A stretch of DNA of 64,000 nucleotides from Bacillus sp. ZZV12-4809 (GTDB taxonomy: Bacteria; Bacillota; Bacilli; Bacillales; Cytobacillaceae): the NCBI RefSeq assembly GCF_009849585.1, contig NZ_VCRN01000005.1:175476-239475 (forward strand). Reading direction: 5' to 3'. Of the stretch, positions 17,197 through 27,470 are shown piece by piece. The notes beneath the pieces were generated by a model, which was given only the letters and a program-made list of their open reading frames with translations, did no database searches and had not been told where the DNA came from. A program made the translations under genes and the position numbers. Within the stretch, counting starts at the first letter, position 1. Each line of letters opens with the position of its first letter.

Positions 17197-17227
17197 AAAG
17201 GTTAGAAGGCATTTGCCTCTAACCTTT
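17197..17227. terminator. Hairpin between citZ and icd
   Basis: AAAGGTTAG/CTAACCTTT with an inner GGCA/TGCC extension. It has no proper U-run on the minus strand and so may be a processing or partial-termination site. Confidence 0.45.
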
Positions 17228-17316
17228 TCCCTGCTCTCTCTATTACAGCAATTTTTTGATAAAAAGTAAAATGCTGAGTAGTAAATTTAATTCTTTTAAT
17301 CTGTTTTTTCAGCCTA

Positions 17317-18438
17317 TTAAAGACCTCTTTGCTCTACTGGCACGTATTTTTGCATTCCCGGGCCTGTATAGTCTGCACGCGGGCGGATCAAGCGATTATT
17401 TTCATATTGTTCGAGAATATGAGCCAGCCAGCCGGATACACGGCTTACAGCAAAAATCGGCGTGAACAGGTCATGGTCGATTCCCAGGCTATGGTATACA
17501 GATGCAGAATAGAAGTCGACATTTGGCGGAAGCTTTTTCTCTCCGGTAACAATCGCTTCAATTTGCGTGGACATTTCATACCAGTGTGGTTCCCCGGTAA
17601 GTTCAGTAAGCTTTTTAGACATTTCTCTTAAGTGCTTGGCACGAGGATCGCCCTGACGGTAAACACGGTGTCCAAAGCCCATGATTTTCTCTTTCTTTTC
17701 AAGTTTTTCACGGATATATGGCTCTACATTTTCAAGAGTGCCGATATCAGTAAGCATCTTCATTACAGCCTCATTGGCACCGCCATGCAACGGACCTTTT
17801 AATGCGCCAATAGCAGCTGTAACTCCTGAATAGATATCTGATAAAGTAGCTACACATACACGTGCAGTGAAAGTGGAAGCATTCAGTTCATGGTCCGCAT
17901 GAAGAACCAGGGCTTTATTAAATGCTTCAATTGCGATTGGCTCAGGCTCTTTGCCTGTAAGCATATATAGGAAATTGGCTGCAAATCCAAGATCTGTTCT
18001 AGGAGCAATTGGTTCAAGGCCTTTTCTAACCCGTGCAAATGCCGTTACAATAGCAGGCATTTTAGCTTGAAGGCGAATTGCTTTTTTATAATTTGCTTCT
18101 TCATCCATCTGATCTGCTTCTTCATCATAAAGTCCCAATAAAGACACTGCCGAACGAAGGGCAGCCATTGGATGCACTTTGTCAATTGGATATGTTTTAA
18201 AATGGTTCAGAACTTCCTCCGGAAGAGAGTAGTTTGCTGCAAGCTGACTCTTTAATTCATCCAGCTGGGATTGAGTAGGAAGCTTTCTGTGCCATAAAAG
18301 ATAAATAACCTCTTCAAAGCTTGCATTTTCAGCCAAATCATCAATATTGTAGCCAGCATAGGTTAATGTATCGTCTATGATGGAGCTGATAGACGAAGTA
18401 GTAGCTACTACCCCTTCAAGACCGCGTGTTACTGTCAT
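17317..18438 (-). CDS. citZ: Citrate synthase (CitZ type)
   Basis: 373 residues, as in B. subtilis CitZ, starting MTVTRGLEGVVATTSSISSI with AAAGGAGAG upstream. The catalytic set is visible: His in GPLHGGANE, His in GFGHRVYRQGDPR, and Asp in NVDFYSASVYHSLGI. It condenses oxaloacetate and acetyl-CoA. It is the first gene of the TCA cluster. A sigma-A promoter lies far upstream (18871-18899), giving a leader of about 425 nt with a cre-like site. Confidence 0.97.
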   Translation of the reverse strand: MTVTRGLEGVVATTSSISSIIDDTLTYAGYNIDDLAENASFEEVIYLLWHRKLPTQSQLDELKSQLAANYSLPEEVLNHFKTYPIDKVHPMAALRSAVSLLGLYDEEADQMDEEANYKKAIRLQAKMPAIVTAFARVRKGLEPIAPRTDLGFAANFLYMLTGKEPEPIAIEAFNKALVLHADHELNASTFTARVCVATLSDIYSGVTAAIGALKGPLHGGANEAVMKMLTDIGTLENVEPYIREKLEKKEKIMGFGHRVYRQGDPRAKHLREMSKKLTELTGEPHWYEMSTQIEAIVTGEKKLPPNVDFYSASVYHSLGIDHDLFTPIFAVSRVSGWLAHILEQYENNRLIRPRADYTGPGMQKYVPVEQRGL

Positions 18439-18501
18439 ACCGAATCTCTCCTTTACATAATAAAATTTCCCCATACCCATTTTTGTCTGTACATTAAACA
18501 T

Positions 18502-18870
18502 AAGTAAGCCGAACCTGGTTTTTCATTTTTCAGAAAAGCTTCCTTGTCATGTCCACATTCTGTTTTATCTTTATTGGGACACAATTATAGGGCTGCAGGA
18601 CAGCCTTTGAAAAAGCCGGCTGTATTAGCCGATCTACAGACCAAATTCATGAAAGTGATACTTTCATTTAGTAAAAAGTACTCCCGATATATGGAAGAAA
18701 TAAACTTTCTCTTGGCATGCATTAATCGAGCGGTTGCTCGGTACTCGGTTAAAAAAAAGAAAATGCTTACATTTTTCTGGAATTAGAAAAAATAAATATA
18801 TTAATAACATTTCGATAGAGCTTAACTGAATATAATAGGTACCGTGAAATAGGTTACGCTTACAAGTCCT
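18502..18870 (-). other. Long citZ leader region without genes
   Basis: Most of the gap between citZ and ytwI (18439-18992). If the promoter at 18871-18899 is used, this is transcribed leader. It holds small dyads (CGAGC/GCTCG at 18727-18740; ATGAAAG/CTTTCAT at 18650-18668) and a cre-like site at 18758-18771. I see no open reading frame with a ribosome site. Confidence 0.5.
18758..18771 (-). promoter_or_regulatory. cre-like site in the citZ leader
   Basis: TGTAAGCATTTTCT on the minus strand matches the cre consensus at 12 of 14 positions. CcpA control of citZ is known in B. subtilis. Here it would act as a roadblock about 100 nt into the transcript. Confidence 0.45.
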
Positions 18871-18899
18871 ATTATAAACAATTATCTGACTTTTGTGAA
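18871..18899 (-). promoter_or_regulatory. Sigma-A promoter of citZ
   Basis: TTCACA (18894-18899), 17 bp and TATAAT (18871-18876) on the minus strand. Confidence 0.65.
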
Positions 18900-18992
18900 T
18901 GAAAAGCACTTAATTTGTTAAAAAATATTATTTTTCAAGAAAAGTTTATTTGCATTCTTGCCCCATAGGCAATGAGGAATCTAGATGAAAAT

Positions 18993-19454
18993 TCATTTAA
19001 AAAGCTCAAAGACCTTCATTGCCATATATGCAATCCCAGCCCCTATCAGAGGACCGACGGCAATACCTTTAAAAAGGGAGACAGCAAGAATGGTCCCCAG
19101 TACAAGTGCAGTTGTTATATGGGGATCTTCAGCCAGCAGCACGATACCGCCTTTTGCCAGAAGTGCAACTGCAATCCCCGAGACAAGAGCTATCCACGCA
19201 TAAGGGGATTTAAATGCACCGCTTAAATCACGGAATCCGATTTCACCGCTGGCTATTGGTGCCAGGACAGCAATTGTAATAATGGTTACACCCCAGTTAA
19301 TCCCCTTGGACTGCAGAAATGAAAAGGCTTTTGAATCCAGGCCGGATGCTTTAAGGATAATCAAAATAAAGACAGCAATAATCAGTGATTGATTCTTTGC
19401 TATTAAACCAATCCCCAGCAATAGTAATAAGAAAATAAGTGGTTGGGATAACAT
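18993..19454 (-). CDS. ytwI: DUF441 / UPF0756 membrane protein YtwI
   Basis: 153 residues and four hydrophobic helices (about 3-20, 22-38, 52-70, 84-104, with a Gly-rich C-terminal segment AVGPLIGAGIAYMAMKVF). Length, topology and position beside citZ match B. subtilis YtwI. Function is unknown. It is transcribed away from ytvI, with a 223-bp divergent intergenic region. No clear terminator follows it. Confidence 0.85.
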   Translation of the reverse strand: MLSQPLIFLLLLLGIGLIAKNQSLIIAVFILIILKASGLDSKAFSFLQSKGINWGVTIITIAVLAPIASGEIGFRDLSGAFKSPYAWIALVSGIAVALLAKGGIVLLAEDPHITTALVLGTILAVSLFKGIAVGPLIGAGIAYMAMKVFELFK

Positions 19455-19677
19455 TTGCTAATTCACCTGCCAGCTTCCTATATTATCGTAACATAATTTA
19501 ATTCAATTTAATAATTTCCGAGTTCTTAGGCTGTCTTTTAAAAATAGAATAAGTATTAATAGACACTGTCTAATTATTTTTGCCTCTTGCAAAAATGATG
19601 TATGATATAACTAATAACATTACATAAAAAATGCTGTCATTACTTAGTCTGTTCAAATTTAATAAGGAGGCTAATAC

Positions 19678-20799
19678 TTGAACCCCGCATATATCTATCG
19701 AACCGTAAGATTTTTCTTTGTTATTGGAGTGGTGATTTTAAGTTTCTATGCTTTCTTATATTTATCCAAAGTGACTTATCCTTTCATTATTGGATTGGCC
19801 ATTGCCTTTCTCATTAACCCTTTGGTCAATTTAATGGAAGTTAAATGGAAAATACCAAGGGTTCTCGCAGTGCTTATTGCACTGATTCTTATCTTTGCCA
19901 TTTTTGCCGGATTAATCACTTTACTGGTGGCCGAGATCGTATCAGGTGCAGATTATTTGGCAAAAGTAGTGCCTCAGCACCTCGATACCTTAATTAACTT
20001 CATAGAACAATTCTTTGCAGGGCAAATCATTCCTCTTTATAACCAGCTGGCAAGTTTGTTTAATAATCTGGGAACCGGACAGCAGGATACCATCATGACA
20101 AATATAGAAAATGTCGGGAAGCAATTTGGATCTACACTGGGAGATTTTATTCAGGCATTTTTTGAGAATATCCCAAATATCCTTTCATGGTTTCCCAATG
20201 CAGCAACAGTCCTGATCTTCTCGCTGCTGGCCACTTTTTTTATCAGCAAGGATTGGCACAGACTTTCAGGGTTATTCGGCCGCATGCTTCCCAGCCGCGC
20301 AAAAAAAAGCGGCAGAACTGTATTTGCAGATCTCCAGAAGGCCTTGTTTGGATTTATTAAAGCACAGGCTACTTTAGTATCGATTACTACAGTTATTATA
20401 CTTGCCGGACTCCTCATCCTGCGTGTTGATTATGCGATTACAATTGCACTTGTTACTGGACTTGTCGATATTATTCCCTATCTCGGTACAGGACTGATTT
20501 TTGTGCCTTGGATTATATATGAAGCAATCGGCGGAGAAATGAGCAGGGCACTCGGGCTGGGCATTCTGTATATCATCGTGCTGGTCCAACGTCAGATAAT
20601 GGAGCCCAAGATCCTTTCATCAAGCATTGGGCTTGATCCTTTAGCTACCCTGATTGCTTTATTTGCCGGTTTTAAACTGATCGGATTTTTAGGCTTGATT
20701 GCAGGTCCGGTTACTCTTGTGCTCCTCACTACCCTTCATAAAGCGGGAGTGTTCCAGGATATCTGGTTGTTTATAAAAGGCAATGAAGAAGCCGATTAG
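19678..20799 (+). CDS. ytvI: Sporulation membrane protein YtvI (AI-2E transporter family)
   Basis: 373 residues from a TTG start with AAGGAGG seven bases upstream. There are eight or so membrane segments in the AI-2E/PerM-type layout: two N-terminal helices, a long amphipathic loop (about 85-150), then a C-terminal bundle with GLVDIIPYLGTGLIFVPW and IMEPKILSSSIGLDPL, both typical of this family. In B. subtilis ytvI is a sporulation gene, and no transported substrate is established. It is the only plus-strand gene of the first 32 kb. Confidence 0.87.
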   Translation: MNPAYIYRTVRFFFVIGVVILSFYAFLYLSKVTYPFIIGLAIAFLINPLVNLMEVKWKIPRVLAVLIALILIFAIFAGLITLLVAEIVSGADYLAKVVPQHLDTLINFIEQFFAGQIIPLYNQLASLFNNLGTGQQDTIMTNIENVGKQFGSTLGDFIQAFFENIPNILSWFPNAATVLIFSLLATFFISKDWHRLSGLFGRMLPSRAKKSGRTVFADLQKALFGFIKAQATLVSITTVIILAGLLILRVDYAITIALVTGLVDIIPYLGTGLIFVPWIIYEAIGGEMSRALGLGILYIIVLVQRQIMEPKILSSSIGLDPLATLIALFAGFKLIGFLGLIAGPVTLVLLTTLHKAGVFQDIWLFIKGNEEAD

Positions 20800-20895
20800 G
20801 ATAAAAAATAGCATCTCCTTCAGTTATGCTATGCAAAGGATGGGATATCGGCACTTCTCTAGGCAATTGTGCTGCTTAGCTGGGGCACAAGCCAC

Positions 20896-21015
20896 GAGTG
20901 GCACTAATCAGTTCTGTTAATGCCGCTGAACCAAGAATAATGTTTATGAAGTGTACTATTTAATGGGATCAGCGCCACTGAGCGAGGGAATGAAGCCGCA
21001 AAGTGTACTAATCAT
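20896..21015. repeat. Diverged tandem repeat of about 52 bp
   Basis: Related phrases GAGTGGCACTAATCA (20896), GAAGTGTACTATTTAAT (20948) and AAAGTGTACTAATCAT (21000) recur at about 52-bp spacing. Units 1 and 2 also share a GCC-CTGA-C-A-G core. The first unit is near-palindromic. This is the main content of the 286-bp gap between ytvI and fxsA. It is strongly decayed. Confidence 0.35.
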
Positions 21016-21042
21016 GATATTGCATCTTTCAATAAAATTAAC

Positions 21043-21078
21043 AAGCCGCTCCAATATAATGGAGCGGCTTTATATTTT
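21043..21078. terminator. Terminator between ytvI and fxsA
   Basis: AAGCCGCTCC/GGAGCGGCTT 10-bp stem followed by TATATTTTG on plus. It may serve both converging genes. Confidence 0.8.
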
Positions 21079-21085
21079 GCTATTT

Positions 21086-21472
21086 TTACCTGATTATTGT
21101 GATTGTTCCTTTGTTCATCCATTTTTTAAGTCCCTGATATAGGATGTTTTTAAGGACTTTTCTTGCAGGAGGGAGAAGCAAAGTAAATCCTAATGCATCT
21201 GTTATGAACCCTGGTGTAAGAAGCAGGACGCCCCCTATAAGAATGCATGCCCCATCAAGAATGGCATCTCCAGGCATCTGTCCGAATCGCAGCTGATCCT
21301 GTATTTTTCTGATTGTTTCAAGCCCCTGCCTTTTAGCGAGATAGGCACCTAGAACACCTGTAAGCAAAATAACTGCTAGTGTGGGCCATAGCCCAATAGT
21401 GTTGCCTGAAAGAAGCAAAACACCAATTTCAGCAGCCGGAATAATTATCATCAATAAGAGAATGTAGCGCAT
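21086..21472 (-). CDS. fxsA: FxsA-family membrane protein
   Basis: 128 residues starting MRYILLLMIIIPAAEIGVLLL. Three or four hydrophobic segments with family-typical AYLAKRQGLETIRKIQ, an inner Gly-rich segment (ILIGGVLLLTPGFITDALGFTLLLPP) and a basic tail. E. coli FxsA overexpression suppresses F exclusion of phage T7. The Bacillus role (YtzA) is unknown. The start is the internal ATG downstream of GGGGGCTTG-like sequence. Upstream in-frame codons extend into a repeat and are rejected. Confidence 0.85.
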   Translation of the reverse strand: MRYILLLMIIIPAAEIGVLLLSGNTIGLWPTLAVILLTGVLGAYLAKRQGLETIRKIQDQLRFGQMPGDAILDGACILIGGVLLLTPGFITDALGFTLLLPPARKVLKNILYQGLKKWMNKGTITIIR

Positions 21473-21557
21473 CAAGCCACCTCTATTTTGTTTAAGACTT
21501 ACTCTTATTATATCAAACAAGGCAATCGAAATATAACAATTTGTCCAGGAAAAGAAC

Positions 21558-21603
21558 AAAAGCGCAAGCACCTGCCCAAGAAGGAAGGCAGACTAAGAAC
21601 GCC
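21558..21603. repeat. Short dispersed repeat, copy A
   Basis: Begins AAAAGCGCAAGC and ends GCAGACTAAGAACGCC over 46 bp. The same ends in inverted orientation occur at 37989-38032. The opening also resembles the start of the 123-bp repeats at 8507. Confidence 0.6.
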
Positions 21604-21641
21604 ACACATCCCTAAAGTTATAAATATTTTTCCTTAACATC

Positions 21642-21669
21642 AAAAAAAGGAAGGGCATCCCCCTCCTTT
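21642..21669 (-). terminator. pyk terminator
   Basis: An AAGGA..GGG/CCC..TCCTT stem with one mismatch and a run of seven T on the minus strand, 10 bp after pyk. Confidence 0.8.
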
Positions 21670-21678
21670 AACAAGTAA

Positions 21679-23439
21679 TTATAATACGCTTGCGTGTCCG
21701 TTATAAATTACACCGCGCTGAGAGTCAACAGTGACTTCCTGTCCATCTTTCAGCAGGCTGGTTGCATTTTCAACCCCTACAATGACAGGTATGCCAATAT
21801 TAAGGCCAACAACAGCCGCATGGCTTGTAAGCCCGCCTTCTTCTGTTATAAGCGCACTGCATTTCTCAATCGCAGGAACCATTTCACGGTCAGAGCCGAT
21901 TGTAACCAGAATAGATCCTTCTGTTACTTTCGCCAATGCTTCCTCTGCATTCCTCGCTACAACCACTTTTCCAAATGCTGATTTGCGCCCGATTCCTTGT
22001 GCCTTTGCAAGGATATCTCCCACTACATGAATTTTCATTAGGTTGGTGGTACCTGCTTCACCAACAGGAACTCCAGCTGTAATTACAACTAAGTCTCCTG
22101 AAGCAACAATGCCGCTGTTCAAGCTTTCTTCAACAGCGATATCAAGCATATCATCCGTTGTAGACGCTTTTTGGCCAATCTGAGGGTACACACCCCAAGT
22201 TAAAGATAATCGACGTGAAACATAATCGTTTGAGGTAACGGCAACAATTGGTGCTTTAGGACGGTATTTGGAAATCATCCGGGCTGTATGGCCGCTTTCA
22301 GTTGGCGTTATAATGGCGTTAACATCCAGGTTCAGAGCTGTATGTGCCACTGATTCCCCAATGGCATCAGTGATGTTATGTTCATTATCTTTGCTGCGGT
22401 TTGACAGGATTTCTTTATGATCCAGTGCCGATTCCGCTCTTGATGCGATGTTGTGCATCGTCTGCACAGCCTCGACAGGGTAAGAACCCGCAGCTGTCTC
22501 ACCGGATAACATGATTGCGTCTGTGCCATCAAAAATGGCATTTGCAACATCACTCGCTTCTGCGCGTGTTGGACGCGGGTTGCGCTGCATGGAATCCAGC
22601 ATTTGTGTAGCAGTAATAACCGGTTTGCCCTGTGCATTACATTTCTTAATTAATTTCTTTTGCACAAGCGGCACCTCTTCAGCGGGGATTTCAACACCCA
22701 GGTCTCCGCGCGCTACCATAAGCCCGTCAGAAATCTCAAGAATTTCTTCAATATTGTCTACACCTTCCTGATTCTCAATCTTAGGAATGATGTTGATATG
22801 GGATGCATTGTGCTCTTCAAGCAGCTGTCTGATTTCCAGAACATCAGATGCTCTGCGGACAAAAGAAGCGGCAATGAAATCAACGCCCTGTTCGATTCCG
22901 AAAATGATATCCTGTGCATCTTTCTCTGTTATGCCGGGAAGATTTACAGAAACACCTGGGACATTGACGCCTTTCTTATTTTTAAGTGTTCCGCTATTTA
23001 ATATTTTTGTGTGGATTTCACTGTTGGCCTTATCAATTTTTGTCACTTCCAGACCAATTAAGCCGTCATCAAGCAAAATTCTGCTTCCTGTGTGCACATC
23101 TTCAATAAGTCCCGCATATGTAACAGAAAACTTTTCTGCTGTTCCTTCAACCTCGTTCATGGAAATAATAATATTTTCCCCAGCTCTCAATTCAATCGCG
23201 CCGCCCACCATATTGTTTGTGCGGATTTCCGGCCCTTTAGTGTCTAAAAGGATTGCTACAGTCTTGCCAGTCTTTGCTGAAGCCTCACGGATATTCTGAA
23301 TTCGCTGGCCATGTTCCTCGAAATCACCATGGGAAAAATTTAAACGGGCAACATTCATTCCTGCTTCAATAAGCTGTGTTAACTTTTCAACACTTTCACT
23401 GGCAGGTCCAATAGTACAAACGATCTTCGTTTTACGCAT
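21679..23439 (-). CDS. pyk: Pyruvate kinase with C-terminal PEP-utiliser domain
   Basis: 586 residues, close to B. subtilis Pyk. It converts PEP and ADP to pyruvate and ATP. The catalytic barrel starts [12 protein letters not shown] and includes the pyruvate-kinase signature [14 protein letters not shown] and [12 protein letters not shown]. After residue about 475 comes the extra Bacillus-type PEP-utiliser-like domain with the loop [19 protein letters not shown], whose His would be the swivel residue. It follows pfkA by 84 bp, so a pfkA-pyk operon is likely. Confidence 0.97.
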   Translation of the reverse strand: MRKTKIVCTIGPASESVEKLTQLIEAGMNVARLNFSHGDFEEHGQRIQNIREASAKTGKTVAILLDTKGPEIRTNNMVGGAIELRAGENIIISMNEVEGTAEKFSVTYAGLIEDVHTGSRILLDDGLIGLEVTKIDKANSEIHTKILNSGTLKNKKGVNVPGVSVNLPGITEKDAQDIIFGIEQGVDFIAASFVRRASDVLEIRQLLEEHNASHINIIPKIENQEGVDNIEEILEISDGLMVARGDLGVEIPAEEVPLVQKKLIKKCNAQGKPVITATQMLDSMQRNPRPTRAEASDVANAIFDGTDAIMLSGETAAGSYPVEAVQTMHNIASRAESALDHKEILSNRSKDNEHNITDAIGESVAHTALNLDVNAIITPTESGHTARMISKYRPKAPIVAVTSNDYVSRRLSLTWGVYPQIGQKASTTDDMLDIAVEESLNSGIVASGDLVVITAGVPVGEAGTTNLMKIHVVGDILAKAQGIGRKSAFGKVVVARNAEEALAKVTEGSILVTIGSDREMVPAIEKCSALITEEGGLTSHAAVVGLNIGIPVIVGVENATSLLKDGQEVTVDSQRGVIYNGHASVL

Positions 23440-23523
23440 TATAAATTACCTCCTGAATTGATGCAGCTTGAATACCAGCACTAATGCTTTATGCCACCTG
23501 GTGCCGGCTTGTATCAAATAAAA

Positions 23524-24807
<1,284 letters not shown>

Positions 24808-24842
24808 AAAAAAAATAAAAGCGTGCCCGAAAGCACGCTTTT
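24808..24842 (-). terminator. accDA terminator
   Basis: AAAAGCGTGC/GCACGCTTTT stem with a long T-run on the minus strand, overlapping the accA stop. Confidence 0.88.
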
Positions 24843-25818
24843 ATTTTACCCCAATAAATTCCTTTAAAAACGAATATTCGCCAATAGATTTGAACTTGTT
24901 ATACCTGTGATCGATCAGCTGCTCTTCAGTGAGTTGCATCAGATCTTTTAAGGATTTAGTAAGAACTTCTCCAATTCCCTCTGCCTGAACCTTAACACCT
25001 TTGTGGGCTCCGCCCTTTACCTCATCTATTATCTCATCCACCACACCCAGTTCTTTTAAATCCGGTGCAGTGATTTTCATGGATTCTGCTGCTTTTTTGG
25101 CCTGGGTGGCATCTTTCCAGAGAATCGCAGCCGCTCCCTCCGGAGAAATAACCGAATAAGTTGAGTTTTCGAGCATATGAATATGGTTTCCTACACCTAG
25201 AGCCAGAGCCCCGCCGCTTCCGCCTTCACCAATGACGATACAGATAACCGGGACTCTGAGACTGGCCATTTCAAATAGGTTTTTAGCAATTGCCTCACTC
25301 TGTCCCCGCTCCTCTGCGGCTTTACCAGGGTAGGCACCCTTTGTATCAATGAAACAGATAATCGGCCTGCGGAATTTATCGGCCTGCTTCATAAGCCTTA
25401 AAGCTTTGCGATAACCTTCGGGATGCGGCATACCGAAATTTCTGCGGATGTTCTCCTTTGTGTCTTTTCCGCGCTGGTGGCCGATGACAGTAACCGGAAG
25501 ACCCCTAAACTTTGCAATCCCCCCAACAATCGCCTCATCGTCACCAAAAGCACGATCTCCGTGACACTCGAAAAAATCCTCAAAAAGATAGGAGATATAA
25601 TCCAGCGTAGTAGGCCTAGCGGGATGTCTTGCAATCTGTACACGATCCCACGGTTTCATATTTTCATAAATATCCGCTTCTAATTTTTCCAACCGCTCTT
25701 CCAGCTTCTCTATTTCTGAGGATAGGTCTACATCGGCGGTTTTGGTATACTCTTTTAATTCAGCAATCTTTTTTTTCAGTTCCATAACCGGACGCTCGAA
25801 TTCTAGTTCTCCTGCCAT
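24841..25818 (-). CDS. accA: Acetyl-CoA carboxylase carboxyltransferase subunit alpha
   Basis: 325 residues. An N-terminal coiled-coil-like region ([19 protein letters not shown]) precedes the carboxyltransferase core with [36 protein letters not shown] and the oxyanion loop [14 protein letters not shown]. With AccD it transfers carboxyl from biotin to acetyl-CoA, making malonyl-CoA. The start (GGAGGTGAC upstream) lies inside the end of accD, a 16-base overlap that implies coupled translation. Confidence 0.97.
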   Translation of the reverse strand: MAGELEFERPVMELKKKIAELKEYTKTADVDLSSEIEKLEERLEKLEADIYENMKPWDRVQIARHPARPTTLDYISYLFEDFFECHGDRAFGDDEAIVGGIAKFRGLPVTVIGHQRGKDTKENIRRNFGMPHPEGYRKALRLMKQADKFRRPIICFIDTKGAYPGKAAEERGQSEAIAKNLFEMASLRVPVICIVIGEGGSGGALALGVGNHIHMLENSTYSVISPEGAAAILWKDATQAKKAAESMKITAPDLKELGVVDEIIDEVKGGAHKGVKVQAEGIGEVLTKSLKDLMQLTEEQLIDHRYNKFKSIGEYSFLKEFIGVK

Positions 25819-26681
25819 TGGAAGTCACCTCCTGGTTGATGTATGGATAAAATAGCTGAGATCTTTTCTTTTAATTCTGTTCTGGCTATAACTGCATCCA
25901 ATTGACCACATTTTAAGAGGAACTCAGCTGTCTGGAAGTCTTCCGGCAATTCTTCACGGATCGTTTGTTCTATAATCCTGCGTCCTGCAAACCCAATCAA
26001 AGCACCAGGTTCTGCCAGATTATAGTCGCCAAGAGAAGCAAAGCTTGCAGACACACCGCCTGTTGTAGGATGAGTCATGATTGAAATAATGAGGCCTCCA
26101 TTATCACTGAATCTTTTTAGGGCAACACTTGTCTTGGCCATTTGCATCAGGCTCAGAACGCCTTCCTGCATTCTTGCACCGCCTGAAGCGGTAAATATAA
26201 TAAAAGGAACACGCAATTCATCAGCTTTTTCAATCGCACGGGTAATTTTCTCTCCGACTACTGATCCCATGCTGCCCATTCTGAATGTGGAATCCATAAC
26301 AGCTATTGCAATTTTATGTCCATCGACAGTGCCTGTCCCAGTCACTACCGCCTCATTTATCATTGTCTTTTCCCGGTCCTTCTCCAGTTTTTCAATATAG
26401 TCCGGGAAATTCAAAGGATTTTCAGAAATCATGTTTGCGTTAATTTCTTCAAAGCTATTAGCATCCAAAAAGCTTGCCAGACGTTCTTTTGAATTCATGA
26501 TATGGTGGTAATGACAATGGAAACACACTTTAAGATTCTTGACCAATTCTTTGGTATACATGATTTTCTTGCAGTTTGGACACTTTGTCATGATTCCTTC
26601 CGGCACATCCTGCTTTGCCGTTTCCGATGGAATGGTTGCATATTTCTTCTTCTTAGTCTTTGTAAAAATATCTTTAAGCAA
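25803..26681 (-). CDS. accD: Acetyl-CoA carboxylase carboxyltransferase subunit beta
   Basis: 292 residues from a TTG start behind GGGAGGT. The N-terminal zinc ribbon has Cys34, Cys37, Cys53 and Cys56 (CPNC and CFHC). The carboxyltransferase core includes [20 protein letters not shown] and [17 protein letters not shown]. First gene of accD-accA. A palindromic operator (26728-26744) precedes it, fitting the FadR-family regulator encoded just upstream. Confidence 0.97.
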   Translation of the reverse strand: MLKDIFTKTKKKKYATIPSETAKQDVPEGIMTKCPNCKKIMYTKELVKNLKVCFHCHYHHIMNSKERLASFLDANSFEEINANMISENPLNFPDYIEKLEKDREKTMINEAVVTGTGTVDGHKIAIAVMDSTFRMGSMGSVVGEKITRAIEKADELRVPFIIFTASGGARMQEGVLSLMQMAKTSVALKRFSDNGGLIISIMTHPTTGGVSASFASLGDYNLAEPGALIGFAGRRIIEQTIREELPEDFQTAEFLLKCGQLDAVIARTELKEKISAILSIHQPGGDFQWQEN

Positions 26682-26727
26682 GATGAAACCTCCCTGAAAT
26701 TCGCTGAATCATTTCCATTAATTTCAA

Positions 26728-26744
26728 TAGTGGTCAGACCACTA
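26728..26744. promoter_or_regulatory. Palindromic operator upstream of accDA (FadR/GntR type)
   Basis: TAGTGGTC-A-GACCACTA is perfectly symmetrical and contains TGGTC-A-GACCA, the half-site class used by FadR-subfamily GntR regulators (compare the TGGTCNGACCA-like sites of FadR and LldR). It lies about 50 bp before the accD start. The adjacent 26839-27462 gene encodes such a regulator. Confidence 0.75.
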
Positions 26745-26838
26745 ATATAAAAATGAACGCCTAACTTTTCTAGGCTTATGCTTGTCTGATTATTTAAATA
26801 TAGATGATATCAAAAACAAATTCTGCAAAAAATTGTCG

Positions 26839-27462
26839 TTAATCCTTCGACAAGTTTCTTAAATTTCTATATACCCGAATAACTTCGGAATCTTTTCTGG
26901 ATATCAAGGTATCAATCAGCTCTGAATATTGCTGCTTGGTTATCATCATTTTCTCTAAATCCAAAGAATTAAAATAATCTTTGAGAATGATCCAAATTCG
27001 GAGGAAAAGATGATTATCTGCAAGTGTGACGACTTCATGAAAAAAGTCGTCATCTGTGTAGTCTGCTTCCAGTGCCCATTTTTTGAACCTGAGAAGCCGA
27101 TCTTCACCAGCCTTTTGAATAATAAGCCATAAACAGTCAAGTTCAATCAGATATTTGGTTTCTTTAACATCTCTTATGGACTTTTTATCCTGGAGAATAA
27201 ATGTGCTGAGCAGCTGTACGAGCTGGTTTCCTCTAAAGTCTCTCATAAAAGTCCCCTCGCCTCTCCTTGTCTCAATTAAGCCAAGGAGTTCAAGGGCTCT
27301 TAATGCTTCCCGAACGGAAGAGCGCCCGACACCCAGGCGCTCTGACAGCTCTCTTTCGGAAGGCAATCGATCTCCAGGCTTAAGTCCATCATGTTCAATC
27401 ATGGCCCTAAGCTGTTTGACAATACCGATATAAACCTTCGTGTTTTTTTGAGGTGAATTCAC
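26839..27462 (-). CDS. GntR-family (FadR subfamily) transcriptional regulator
   Basis: 207 residues from a GTG. The winged-helix domain (about 8-77) includes LKPGDRLPSERELSERLGVG and SSVREALRALELLGLIETRR. The C-terminal half is an all-helical effector domain of FCD type, a little short for that family. It lies 8 bp after the malic enzyme gene and upstream of accDA. Matching palindromes occur before accD and before the malic enzyme gene, so it probably controls both and itself. The ligand is unknown. An acyl-CoA, malonyl-CoA or organic acid would fit. Confidence 0.85.
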   Translation of the reverse strand: MNSPQKNTKVYIGIVKQLRAMIEHDGLKPGDRLPSERELSERLGVGRSSVREALRALELLGLIETRRGEGTFMRDFRGNQLVQLLSTFILQDKKSIRDVKETKYLIELDCLWLIIQKAGEDRLLRFKKWALEADYTDDDFFHEVVTLADNHLFLRIWIILKDYFNSLDLEKMMITKQQYSELIDTLISRKDSEVIRVYRNLRNLSKD

Positions 27463-27470
27463 TTATGGAG

